64,000 nucleotides of DNA, from contig NZ_PKHX01000003.1 in assembly GCF_002848005.1 (NCBI RefSeq), forward strand, positions 1 through 64,000, in the 5' to 3' direction. Shown here piece by piece: positions 54,929-63,323 of this stretch. This DNA is from Varibaculum cambriense (GTDB lineage Bacteria; Actinomycetota; Actinomycetes; Actinomycetales; Actinomycetaceae). Each line of letters opens with the position of its first letter. Positions within the stretch are counted from its first letter, which is position 1. The notes beneath the pieces were generated by a model. The model worked only from the letters and a program-made list of their open reading frames with translations. It was not told the origin of the DNA and did not search any database. Made by a program: the position numbers and the translations under genes.

Positions 54929-55558
54929 ATGCGCACTATCTACGCCCCGGCCCGCAGTGAAATCGAGATTAAACGTTCCCGCTTTATCGCCTCCTGTGCG
55001 CGTACCGATAGTGAGGAGGTCGCCCGGGAGTTTATCGCCCAGATTCGCCGCGAATTTCCCGATGCCCGCCACCACTGCACCGCTTTTATCATTCACCAAG
55101 ATACTGGACCCGATACTGCCCGCAGTAGCGATGATGGGGAGCCGGCGGGAACTGCTGGCAACCCGATGCTAAAGGTATTAACCGAATCGAACTTAACCAA
55201 TGTAACCTGCGTAGTTACCCGTTATTTTGGGGGTACCAAACTGGGTACTGGCGGGTTAGTGCGCGCCTATTCCGGGGCGGTACAGCAAGTGCTGGAGGAC
55301 GCCCAAACCGTGCGATTAGTTACCCAACCTTCCTACCAGCTGCAGCTACCGATTAGCGAAGCCGGAAAAGTCGAGGCAAAACTTACCCAAAACGGTTACC
55401 AGATCCTCGAGCGCGACTTTGCCCAGGATGCCACCTTGCGTTTTTCTGCCCCCCTGGAAACTAGCCAATCGCAGGTCGAAAGCTACTTATCGAGCATCAG
55501 CGGGCGGGAAATCAGCATAGAGACCGCGCCCGATATTACTCGCGAAGTGCGAGAATAA
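54929..55558 (+). CDS. YigZ/IMPACT-family protein
   Basis: This 209-residue protein has an N-terminal IMPACT domain (about 1-115) with SRFIASCART, ARHHCTAFII, SSDDGEPAGTAGNPML and VVTRYFGGTKLGTGGLVRAYSGA, and a C-terminal DUF1949 domain. The family is conserved from bacteria to man. Eukaryotic IMPACT controls GCN2, while the bacterial role is not settled. It stands alone. Confidence 0.9.
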   Translation: MRTIYAPARSEIEIKRSRFIASCARTDSEEVAREFIAQIRREFPDARHHCTAFIIHQDTGPDTARSSDDGEPAGTAGNPMLKVLTESNLTNVTCVVTRYFGGTKLGTGGLVRAYSGAVQQVLEDAQTVRLVTQPSYQLQLPISEAGKVEAKLTQNGYQILERDFAQDATLRFSAPLETSQSQVESYLSSISGREISIETAPDITREVRE

Positions 55559-55786
55559 TCCTCGCCCTGCCGAGCGGGTTTATTAGATCTTGACGCCGCC
55601 TCGGTTAGACCGGATAGTAACGCCGGTAGCGGGCAGATGCCTGCGACTGTTTGTACCCTGGGTAGAAGCACCCGGGCATCCAGCAGTTATCCCCAAATTT
55701 TACTGAGCGCATAAAAGTTGCACCCCTAAAAGTTAAGATGTTAGAACTTGAAGTAACCAAGTTTTCACGACAGATCGGAGAGGCAA

Positions 55787-55828
55787 ATGCGTTTTCCCGC
55801 CATCTCTCGCTGTCGGCTATGTATCTAG
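55787..55828 (+). CDS. Cysteine-containing leader peptide (MRFPAISRCRLCI)
   Basis: A 13-codon frame with a strong ribosome-binding site (GGAGAGG, 4 bases before ATG) encodes two Cys codons in RCRLC and stops at TAG 55826-55828. The stop overlaps the first base of a 13-position hairpin stem. It lies 127 bases before cysK. In actinobacteria, short Cys-containing upstream frames regulate sulfur genes by cysteine-dependent translation. That role here is an inference. Confidence 0.6.
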   Translation: MRFPAISRCRLCI

Positions 55829-55892
55829 GGGCATCCCGCCGACCGCTAAGGCGCGGGTTGTCCCTCGGGGCAGCAAACTATTTTCGCCCCGA
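55827..55892 (+). promoter_or_regulatory. Attenuator-like hairpin pair before cysK
   Basis: Hairpin 1 pairs 55827-55839 with 55853-55865 (12 pairs including one G-U, one mismatch). Hairpin 2 pairs TCGGGGC (55865-55871) with GCCCCGA (55886-55892). They share base 55865. Hairpin 1 begins inside the leader peptide stop codon, so a ribosome at the Cys codons or stop would affect its folding. No long U run follows, so the mechanism could be translation or Rho dependent. Confidence 0.5.
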
Positions 55893-55955
55893 TTCCCGAC
55901 TTTTATAGCTGGCTTCCCAGCATCCCTCACCACTAAAAATCTTTAAAGGAAAAGC

Positions 55956-56891
55956 ATGAATATCGCAAAGGACGTAACTGAATTAGTAGGCCATACTCCC
56001 CTAGTTAGAATCAATCACCTGCTGCCAGCCGATTTTGACGGCGAAGTGGTCGCCAAAGTTGAATCTTTCAACCCTGCCTCCTCGGTTAAAGACCGGGTGG
56101 CGCTAGCGATGGTAAACGCCGCCGAAGCCTCTGGAAAGTTAAAGCCCGGCGGCACGATTGTGGAATCCACCTCTGGAAACACCGGGGTGGCGCTAGCGAT
56201 GGTGGGCGCTGCCCGCGGCTACAAAGTGGTAATCACCATGCCCGAATCGATGTCGAAAGAGCGTCGCGCCCTGATGCGCGCCTTTGGAGCCGAGTTGGTA
56301 CTGACCCCGGCAGCAGCAGGCATGCAAGGAACGGTGGATGCCGCGCAAAAAGTGGTGGCCGAACGCGAAGGCGCCATTTTGGCTTCCCAGTTCACCAATC
56401 CCGCTAACCCCCAGGCTCATTTTGAAACCACGGCCGAAGAAATCTGGGCAGACGCCGACGGCCAGGTTGACGTTTTCGTTGCCGGAATCGGAACCGGAGG
56501 CACCGTCACCGGAGTGGGGCGGCGTCTAAAGGAACTAAATCCCGATATCCAGATTTTCGGGATTGAACCGGCCGAATCCGCCCTGCTAACTACGGGAGAG
56601 GCCGGCTCCCACGGCATCCAAGGCGTCGGAGCAAACTTTGTGCCGGATACTTTGGATTCTAAAGTGCTGACGAAAGTTCTGACAGTTAAAACTGCGGACG
56701 CCATCGCCATGGCACGCAAAGCTGCCGCTAAGGAGGGACTGCTGGTAGGAATTTCTGCTGGTGCAGCCTTGGTGGGAGCGTTGCGTTTAGCGCAAAGCCC
56801 TGATATGAAAGGTAAACGTATCGTGACTTTGCTACCCGATACTGGCGAGCGTTACCTAACTACCCCGCTGTTTAAAGATTTGATGGACTAG
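55956..56891 (+). CDS. cysK: Cysteine synthase A
   Basis: It makes cysteine from O-acetylserine and sulfide with PLP. At 311 residues it has standard length. The PLP lysine is in [11 protein letters not shown] near residue 43. [10 protein letters not shown] is the substrate loop, [12 protein letters not shown] binds the PLP phosphate and [10 protein letters not shown] is the C-terminal signature. The ribosome-binding site is AAAGGA. cysE follows 8 bases later and supplies the substrate. The leader region suggests cysteine control. Confidence 0.96.
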   Translation: MNIAKDVTELVGHTPLVRINHLLPADFDGEVVAKVESFNPASSVKDRVALAMVNAAEASGKLKPGGTIVESTSGNTGVALAMVGAARGYKVVITMPESMSKERRALMRAFGAELVLTPAAAGMQGTVDAAQKVVAEREGAILASQFTNPANPQAHFETTAEEIWADADGQVDVFVAGIGTGGTVTGVGRRLKELNPDIQIFGIEPAESALLTTGEAGSHGIQGVGANFVPDTLDSKVLTKVLTVKTADAIAMARKAAAKEGLLVGISAGAALVGALRLAQSPDMKGKRIVTLLPDTGERYLTTPLFKDLMD

Positions 56892-56899
56892 GAGCAACC

Positions 56900-57484
56900 A
56901 TGGCGAAGCCGGAACCGACTTTAATCCAACTTTGTAAAGAAGACCTAGCAGCAGCTATTAACTCGGATCCGGCTGCCCGCAACGCCCTAGAGGTGGCACT
57001 AACTTATCCGGGAGTGCATGCAGTCTGGGCATATCGTCTGGCGCATATGTTGTTTAAGAAAAACTTTAAACTTCTGGCCAGGATAGTTTCTTCAATTTCC
57101 CGCAGCTATACCGGAGTAGATATTCACCCGGGAGCCCGCCTGGGTCGCCGCCTCTTTATTGATCATGCCAACGGAGTAGTAATCGGGGAAACCACTAAGA
57201 TCGGTACCGATTGCGTACTGTTTCACCAAGTCACCTTGGGTGGGGTGTCAATGTCGAAAGGCAAGCGGCACCCCACCCTCGGGGATCGGGTGATGGTAGG
57301 AGCTGGCGCCAAAGTACTCGGCCCCATCCACGTGGGCTCCGATTCCCGGATCGCTGCCAATGCGGTGGTAGTACGCGATGTGCCTGCCGGATGTTCCGCG
57401 ATTGGAGTCCCCGCGCGGGTTTCCCCCGGCTGCAAACAGCAAAAAACCGCGGAACTGATTATTGACCCCACCTTGTTTATCTAG
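56900..57484 (+). CDS. cysE: Serine O-acetyltransferase
   Basis: It acetylates serine with acetyl-CoA, the first step of cysteine synthesis. The 194-residue short form is typical of Gram-positive bacteria. It has an alpha-helical N-terminus (1-75) and a left-handed beta helix with hexapeptide repeats ([29 protein letters not shown]...[18 protein letters not shown]). The catalytic His is in IDHANG. It ends in a short tail that may bind CysK. It is in an operon with cysK. Confidence 0.95.
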   Translation: MAKPEPTLIQLCKEDLAAAINSDPAARNALEVALTYPGVHAVWAYRLAHMLFKKNFKLLARIVSSISRSYTGVDIHPGARLGRRLFIDHANGVVIGETTKIGTDCVLFHQVTLGGVSMSKGKRHPTLGDRVMVGAGAKVLGPIHVGSDSRIAANAVVVRDVPAGCSAIGVPARVSPGCKQQKTAELIIDPTLFI

Positions 57485-57735
57485 GGGGTAGCGGCGGCTC
57501 AAACCGGAGAAGCTAACCGCCGCTGGCGGCGGCGTCCTCGAAAAATATAGCTGCAAGGACATACTGCTAGGTAAGCAGCAGGCACGCGCTCAGATTTCCC
57601 CCAGAGCGTAAGGATAGCGGCATCGGCGCTAACTGATTTAACAGTGGATTAGAAAGTTCTTCATGGTGAACGTATCGACCCGGCAGCCACGGTCTTCGAC
57701 TACAATTTAGGCAACTAGCTACCTGCGGAGGAAAA

Positions 57736-58791
57736 ATGATTAACAAGGTTCCGGAAATAGTCTCCGGAATAACTCGTGGAGACGCCGATGCCTGGGAAAA
57801 GGCACGCGTCCTACTCACTGATTACTACTGCCAAAGAGACAATCCCCGGATTACTTTGTTTTCCCTGACTTCAAAGTTTCCTCCTAGTTTTCCCCTGCAG
57901 CCGCAAATGGCGACTGCTTCTTGGGAAGGGGACTTAAATCTGCGAGATTGCGATCTGCTAGCGCTGGCGAATCTAGACCTTCAGGTAGACAGTAAGGGCT
58001 TAGACCAACTTTTTGCTTCCGAGCCTTTGCCGGAACTAATGTCTCAGATCCCGGCCGACACCCAATTAGTAGATATTGCCGATCAAGTTTTAGAAACTGA
58101 GACCGGACCGTTAGCGCAGATTTGGACGGCACTAACTAAAGATCCGCTGGTGTTAAAACCCAAGGCAGCAGCGGCGCTATTGGCTCGGCTACGTCCGGCG
58201 GCGCTCCCCCTCTTTACTAAGGATGACCGCCGTCCCTGGGGAGAAGTTACCGATTATGTGCAGTTTTGCCAAGATCTTCATAGTTTGCTACTAGCCGAAC
58301 GCGGCCGGTTGGCGCATCAGCTTTACTATCTGCGCGAATCTTTGGAGCTGCCCGAATGGATTTCCCAGATACAGCTGTTACAGGCGTTGGTGTTCGCGGC
58401 TTCGCAGGAGCAGCGGGCAGCCGAAAAAGAGCGGCTCCGCCAAGAAAAAGCTACTCGCCGCCAGGAAAAGGTGGAGGAAAAACTCCGTAAAAAACTGGCT
58501 AAGCGCACCAAGAAACAGCGCAAGAAAATCGCGAAGCAGCAGGATGCTCGGAGCAAAGCTCAAAAGCTGGCCGAGGAAAAAGCCCAGCAGGCACAGCGGG
58601 AAGAAGATGATAAAACCGAGAAGGAACGCCAGGGAGTAAAAGCGGGCTCAGATCCCCGGCACTTGGGTTCTGAAGAACCTGCAGATCTGGGGAATTCTCG
58701 CGCGGCTCGTAACCGCCGTGGTCGCCACGTGCGCGGCGAGGACGGCGATGATGGTTTCATCTCCACTGACCCGGTCTCCTTACCGCGTTAA
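57736..58791 (+). CDS. Unknown protein with basic coiled-coil tail
   Basis: This 351-residue protein starts at ATG 57736 with GGAGGA upstream. The N-terminal half (about 1-225) is mixed helical with DADAWEKARVLLTDYY and a Leu-rich segment. Residues 228-310 form a highly charged Lys/Arg/Glu coiled coil (KERLRQEKATRRQEKVEEK, then KLRKKLAKRTKKQRKKIAK). The tail holds RNRRGRHVRG. No signal peptide or membrane segment is present. The basic coil suggests nucleic-acid or ribosome binding, but no family is recognised. A separate terminator follows. Confidence 0.7.
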   Translation: MINKVPEIVSGITRGDADAWEKARVLLTDYYCQRDNPRITLFSLTSKFPPSFPLQPQMATASWEGDLNLRDCDLLALANLDLQVDSKGLDQLFASEPLPELMSQIPADTQLVDIADQVLETETGPLAQIWTALTKDPLVLKPKAAAALLARLRPAALPLFTKDDRRPWGEVTDYVQFCQDLHSLLLAERGRLAHQLYYLRESLELPEWISQIQLLQALVFAASQEQRAAEKERLRQEKATRRQEKVEEKLRKKLAKRTKKQRKKIAKQQDARSKAQKLAEEKAQQAQREEDDKTEKERQGVKAGSDPRHLGSEEPADLGNSRAARNRRGRHVRGEDGDDGFISTDPVSLPR

Positions 58792-58812
58792 CCAAGCTAG
58801 TTAAAATCTTCT

Positions 58813-58847
58813 TCCTGCCCCTTAGCCGCTACAGCTAAGGGGCAGGA
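58813..58847 (+). terminator. Terminator
   Basis: A 14-bp perfect stem (TCCTGCCCCTTAGC and complement) followed by ACTTTTTAA. Confidence 0.85.
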
Positions 58848-58878
58848 ACTTTTTAACCCTCCCCCTTAAAATGAAACT

Positions 58879-60156
58879 ATGACGAGTTTTGATCTGGAAA
58901 CCTACTCCCAAGGTTTAACTGACTTTATTACTGCTTCTCCCTGTGCCAGCTTCGCCGCGCAGACCCTGGCCGATATCTACAGCTCCCAGGGGTTTAAACC
59001 AGTTGATCCCACCAGGGCTTGGCCAACAAGTCCGGGACGCTACTTTTTGCGCCACAAAGGCGCGCTCATTGCCTGGATGGTACCTGCCGGCTCCCCCAAA
59101 GCTTTCCGGATCATCGGCAGCCATACTGATTCTCCGGCCTTCAAACTAAAACCCACCCCCGATAGCCTCAGCCCCGATGGCTGGGGGCAGCTCAACGTAG
59201 AGGTTTATGGGGGAATGCTCCCTAACTCTTGGCTAAACCGGGAACTCGGGATCGCCGGGATTATCTATGACCAGACGGGAAAATCCCACCAGGTGCATAC
59301 CGGGCCGATCGCTACTATTCCCCAGCTGGCTCCCCACCTGGATCGGGATTCCGCCAACAAACTGGAATTAGACCGGCAGCAACACTTGCGACCCCTTTGG
59401 TACCTGGGCGAATCCCCGCGGGCGATTCTGGAGGTAATCGCCGCGCAGGCGGGGCTGCGGAACGCTGAGGAAATCTCTAGTCACGAGCTCTACACTTTCG
59501 ATACTCATGAACCCCAGCGCCTGGGAACTGACGGAGAGTTCCTGGCTTCTGCCCGTCAAGATAACCTGCTATCGGTCTACAGCGCCACTAAAGCCCTATT
59601 GAGCCTGGCAGAAACGGACTTTCAGGGAGAAAATATTCTGATCAGCGCGGCATTTGACCATGAGGAAGTAGGATCCCATACCGAAATCGGAGCTGCTGGG
59701 CCGCTGCTAGAACAGGTGTTGCGCCGCTGCGCCCGCGCCACGGGTGAAGTGGAAGCCTTTGAACGGATGCTGGCGGCGTCCTCGTGTCTATCAGCAGACG
59801 TTGCCCACTCAGTAAACCCCAACTACCCCGAAAAACACGACCCCGATACCCGACCGGTAATGGGAGCCGGACCGGTACTCAAACTCAATGCCTCCCAGCG
59901 GTACGCCACCGATGCGCAGGGCTGGCATATTTGGGAGGACGCGGCCGGGCGCTGCGGGGTTAAAACCCAATGCTTTGTCTCAAACAATGCCGTCACCTGC
60001 GGGTCAACTATCGCGCCCATGACTGCTACCCGCCTAGGGATTACCACTATTGATGTGGGGGTGCCGATTTTGTCGATGCATGCTGCCCGGGAAATATGTG
60101 CCCTTGGCGACCAGGTGGAGATGGCTAAGATAATGCAGTCTTACCTGCAGAAATAA
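58879..60156 (+). CDS. apeB: M18-family aminopeptidase
   Basis: This 425-residue dinuclear metal aminopeptidase removes N-terminal, often acidic, residues. Metal-binding segments are IIGSHTDSPAFKLKP (His/Asp near 80), SARQDNL, AAFDHEEVGS (Glu-Glu near 258), and the C-terminal DVGVPILSMHAARE with the last His. The length is usual. It is cytoplasmic, with no signal peptide. It stands alone between a terminator and tRNA-Val. Confidence 0.92.
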   Translation: MTSFDLETYSQGLTDFITASPCASFAAQTLADIYSSQGFKPVDPTRAWPTSPGRYFLRHKGALIAWMVPAGSPKAFRIIGSHTDSPAFKLKPTPDSLSPDGWGQLNVEVYGGMLPNSWLNRELGIAGIIYDQTGKSHQVHTGPIATIPQLAPHLDRDSANKLELDRQQHLRPLWYLGESPRAILEVIAAQAGLRNAEEISSHELYTFDTHEPQRLGTDGEFLASARQDNLLSVYSATKALLSLAETDFQGENILISAAFDHEEVGSHTEIGAAGPLLEQVLRRCARATGEVEAFERMLAASSCLSADVAHSVNPNYPEKHDPDTRPVMGAGPVLKLNASQRYATDAQGWHIWEDAAGRCGVKTQCFVSNNAVTCGSTIAPMTATRLGITTIDVGVPILSMHAAREICALGDQVEMAKIMQSYLQK

Positions 60157-60163
60157 CTGTTAG

Positions 60164-60238
60164 TGGTGGGCCATACTGGTTTCGAACCAGTGACCTCTTC
60201 CGTGTGAAGGAAGCGCGCTACCCCTGCGCCAATGGCCC
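60164..60238 (-). tRNA. tRNA-Val (CAC)
   Basis: Acceptor GGGCCAT/ATGGCCC, discriminator A, encoded CCA, anticodon loop TTCACAC, T loop GTTCGAAAC. Confidence 0.94.
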
Positions 60239-60312
60239 GGTGAACGTAGACCAGGTTACCGGATTTTAGGGGCGCAATCCAAATCCACCAATCTTCTGGT
60301 ACGCTTCTGTTA

Positions 60313-60405
60313 GCACGGGAGCTTTCGAGCTGAGAGGAAGCAAAACGCTTCGACCGTTACACCTGATCCAGGTAATGCTGGCGCAGGAAGCTGGTTCACC
60401 TGTGC
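60313..60405 (+). ncRNA. TPP riboswitch (THI element)
   Basis: The conserved THI core is present: CTGAGAGG (60330-60337), CGACCGTTACACCTGATCCAG (60351-60371), GGTAATGCTGGCGCAGGAA. P1 pairs GCACGG (60313-60318) with CTGTGC (60400-60405). The ribosome-binding site AGGAGG begins just 8 bases later, so TPP binding probably controls translation start of the next gene. It governs the whole operon if also coupled to termination; no terminator is obvious. Confidence 0.92.
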
Positions 60406-60424
60406 ACAGATATAGGAGGCGCAG

Positions 60425-61558
60425 ATGGATCGAGAACAGCAGCTGGAAGTGGTCAATAATTCCTGGCCACCTTTTTCCGCCAGTCAAGCTGCCAAAGTCT
60501 TAAGAGAAATCCCGGATTTTCGCGACCAGCAAATCGCAAGCCTCTCCCCTTCTTCCCGTCCTATGGCAGCGGCTTGCCTAGTGACTACCGCTAGCGGCAA
60601 GCAAGTATTTTTAAAGCGCTACCACAAAGATCTGGTGAGCGCGTCCGAGCTGGAAGCTAAGCACTACTTTGTCAATCAACTGGCAGATGGGGGCTTTTCC
60701 ACCCCGCGTTTTTTCTGTTTCAATCAGGGAGGCAGCACCCTCACCACCGGAGAGTGGATTATCGAGGCCTCCGCAGGCGCCCTCGGGCAAGACCGCTATC
60801 ACGATCTGCGCTCCTGGTTACCTCCAAAAACCAGGGAAGAAGCTGTGGAACTGGGCAGAGTTGCCGCCCGACTCCGTATCGCTAGCCAAAAAATTCAGCC
60901 GCAGTCCCTGGATCCTGGCCCCTATCAAAACCGGATAGAGCTCCTACTGGGAGATCCGCTACCCAAGCTAGCAGGATTTTTAGATGCCCATCCGGTGCTT
61001 GCTAATTATCTGCAAGACAATGGCCACGATTTAGGTACCGCACTAGAGCCTTTGCGTCCTTTTGCGCGCTCTCTTACCCCCTTAGCGCAGGTTCCTCGCT
61101 ACTTTACCCACGGTGATCTGCATGTTTCTAATACTTTTTGGGAAGGAAACAGCATATCTTCCCTAATTGATTTCGGTCTCGCTTGCCCAAATCCCCCGCT
61201 TTTTGACCTGGCAGTATTACTGGAACGCCACAGTATCGACTGGATCAGTATTACCGCTGGGGAAACTGATAGTTACTGGCCGCAGGTCGCTGGCGACTTA
61301 CTAACCGGATACGGACAGATCTTCCCCCTGCCGGCGGAGGAAATCGAGATGCTCGGCGCTATGATCGCCCTTTGTAACGCAGAGTTTTCTCTTTCTGCCA
61401 TCGAATACGACCTGCTGGCACCGATTGAGCCGCAGATTAAAGACTGGGCCTGGGATATCGGATTCCAAGGTCATAGCCAGTGGTTCCTGACCGAACCTGG
61501 CAAAAAATATTTGTCCCTTATCAACCAACTAGCGAAAGAAAAAGCATGCGAAAAATAG
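60425..61558 (+). CDS. APH-fold kinase under TPP control
   Basis: This 377-residue protein of the aminoglycoside/choline kinase fold has an ATP-binding Lys in KQVFLKRYHKDL (near residue 62), the catalytic loop YFTHGDLHVSNTFW (near 238) and the metal site SLIDFGLACPNPPLFDLAVLL. It directly follows a TPP riboswitch and precedes a ThiYXZ-like transporter, so a small molecule of thiamine metabolism (thiamine, HMP or a thiazole alcohol) is the likely substrate, comparable to the E. coli thiamine kinase ThiK/YcfN, which has the same fold. That is inference. It overlaps the next gene by 13 bases. Confidence 0.8.
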   Translation: MDREQQLEVVNNSWPPFSASQAAKVLREIPDFRDQQIASLSPSSRPMAAACLVTTASGKQVFLKRYHKDLVSASELEAKHYFVNQLADGGFSTPRFFCFNQGGSTLTTGEWIIEASAGALGQDRYHDLRSWLPPKTREEAVELGRVAARLRIASQKIQPQSLDPGPYQNRIELLLGDPLPKLAGFLDAHPVLANYLQDNGHDLGTALEPLRPFARSLTPLAQVPRYFTHGDLHVSNTFWEGNSISSLIDFGLACPNPPLFDLAVLLERHSIDWISITAGETDSYWPQVAGDLLTGYGQIFPLPAEEIEMLGAMIALCNAEFSLSAIEYDLLAPIEPQIKDWAWDIGFQGHSQWFLTEPGKKYLSLINQLAKEKACEK

Positions 61559-62577
61559 CTACCGCTTTAGCCTGCACCCTGGCCCTAACTTTGGCGGGGT
61601 GTGCCACCGGATCTAGTTCAGCATCTAAAGACCCCGAGTTGAAAAACACTTCGGTAATTTTGGACTGGACCCCCAACACTAACCACACCGGAATCTATGT
61701 TGCCCAAGAAAAAGGTTTTTACCGCCAAGCCGGACTAAATGTAAAGGTAATGGGCTTTTCTAAGAGCGGCGTGGAATCGGTAATGGCCGCCAAAGGTGCC
61801 GATTTCGGCTTCTCCGGCACCGACTCGATTGCCTCTGCGAAAGCCTCCAACTTGGGGATCAAAATGGTGTTCAACCTGCAACCAAAGTCTTCCTATATGG
61901 TGGGATTTTTGGATAAGGCGGATATTCAGCGTCCCCGGGATTTAGATGGCAAGACCCTCGCTAACTTTGGGGGCGGATTTCAACATATTGCCACCAAAAT
62001 GCTGATCCAAAAGGACGGTGGCAAAGGTGATTTCAAAAAAGTGGTCGCCGGCGCGCAAACCCTGCAGGCGGTAGAACAGGAACGCGCCGACTTTGCGGAA
62101 CTCCTCTCTACCTGGGAAGGCATCGAGGCCGAGCAGGCCGGTTATAAACTACGCTACTTTGACTACGACAAATACGGAGTACCCACTACCCCGGCACTGT
62201 TAGGGATTTCTACCCGCGCGGACCTAATAAAAGAAGATCCGCAGCTGGTGCGCTCCTTTGTGCAAGCCACTCAGAAAGGCTACCAGTGGGCCATTGATCA
62301 TCCCCAAGAAGCCGCGAAGATCCTAGTAGCAGCAAACCCGCAGGCAAAACTAGATTCCAAACTGGTAGAAGCCTCACAGGCCTTACTGTCTAAAAAGTAT
62401 TGGCCCGATGCTACTGGCGGGGTGGGGCATGCCGATATGGATAAGTGGCAAAGCTATTTAGACTTCATTATTGAACAAAAGTTGGTTACTGACGGTGATG
62501 GAAAACCCTATACGCAAAAAATTTCCGCGCCCGAGGTAGTCACCAACGAGTTCCTAGCCAAAGCCGCCAGTAAATGA
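61546..62577 (+). CDS. thiY: ThiY/NMT1-type solute-binding lipoprotein
   Basis: ATG 61546 gives 343 residues; it has a lipoprotein signal with lipobox LAGC (Cys near residue 18). The NMT1/ThiY domain has ILDWTPNTNHTGIYVAQEKGFYRQAGLNV, typical of proteins binding formylaminopyrimidine or HMP for thiamine salvage. It lies behind a TPP riboswitch, with permease and ATPase genes following in overlap. The exact pyrimidine bound cannot be told. Confidence 0.88.
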   Translation: MRKIATALACTLALTLAGCATGSSSASKDPELKNTSVILDWTPNTNHTGIYVAQEKGFYRQAGLNVKVMGFSKSGVESVMAAKGADFGFSGTDSIASAKASNLGIKMVFNLQPKSSYMVGFLDKADIQRPRDLDGKTLANFGGGFQHIATKMLIQKDGGKGDFKKVVAGAQTLQAVEQERADFAELLSTWEGIEAEQAGYKLRYFDYDKYGVPTTPALLGISTRADLIKEDPQLVRSFVQATQKGYQWAIDHPQEAAKILVAANPQAKLDSKLVEASQALLSKKYWPDATGGVGHADMDKWQSYLDFIIEQKLVTDGDGKPYTQKISAPEVVTNEFLAKAASK

Positions 62578-63323
62578 AATCTAGCTCGCGACTAGTGGCC
62601 GCCGGACTGGTTCTGTTAACCCTGGTTCTGTGGGAGGGAGTTTGCCGCCTGGGGGAAGTTAACCCCAAGTTGCTCCCCGCCCCCAGCGTGATCATTAAAG
62701 CCGGGATTGCGGACTGGTCGGCGGCCTCACTAGCCACCCAAATAACCCTGATAGAGGTACTGGCAGGCACGCTACTCGCAATTATTTGCGGGGTAGCAAT
62801 TTCTTTTGCGCTGTGGAGAGCCAAAACTTTCGGTAAAGCGGTGATGCCCCTCCTGGTGATTTCCCAGACCATTCCGGTAGTAGCTATCGCTCCCCTGCTG
62901 ATTATTTGGTTCGGCTTTGGGATGACCTCGAAAATCCTCTTGGTGGCGTTATTTGGAGTTTTCCCGATCATTGTCGCTTTTACTAAAGGTCTGGCGGCTC
63001 CTTCACGCGACCAGATTGATGTAGCGCGCTCTTTAGGCGCCTCCTCCTCCTGGATTTTCGCCCACTTGCGAATGCCGGCCGCTCTGGGAGATTTTATGAC
63101 CGGACTGCGCATCGCAGTCACCTACGGACCGGCCACCGCCGCTACCGCCGAATTCGTGGGGGCGGAAAACGGTTTAGGGATTTACCTACTGACTGCCCAA
63201 GGATCTTTTCGGACGGAACTGGTGTTTTTTGGAGCCGGGATTCTAACCCTCATGACTTTGGCAGCCTATCTGCTAGTAGTGCTAGCAGAACGTGTCTTGA
63301 TTCCCTGGAAGAAGGCAAAATGA
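62574..63323 (+). CDS. thiX: ThiX-type ABC permease
   Basis: This 249-residue SsuC/TauC-family permease has six membrane helices. The EAA loop is PSRDQIDVARSLGASSSWIFAHLRMPAALGDFMTGLR. It overlaps thiY by 4 bases and thiZ by 4 bases. It forms the channel for the pyrimidine bound by ThiY. Confidence 0.88.
   Translation: MKSSSRLVAAGLVLLTLVLWEGVCRLGEVNPKLLPAPSVIIKAGIADWSAASLATQITLIEVLAGTLLAIICGVAISFALWRAKTFGKAVMPLLVISQTIPVVAIAPLLIIWFGFGMTSKILLVALFGVFPIIVAFTKGLAAPSRDQIDVARSLGASSSWIFAHLRMPAALGDFMTGLRIAVTYGPATAATAEFVGAENGLGIYLLTAQGSFRTELVFFGAGILTLMTLAAYLLVVLAERVLIPWKKAK

Noticed and set aside
54788..55099. 103-codon frame on minus over the YigZ start
   Set aside because: It is antisense to the conserved IMPACT domain and has no ribosome-binding site.
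57488..57524. Terminator after cysE
   Set aside because: AGCGGCGG can pair with CCGCCGCT across a 19-base loop, but no T run follows, so I did not list it.
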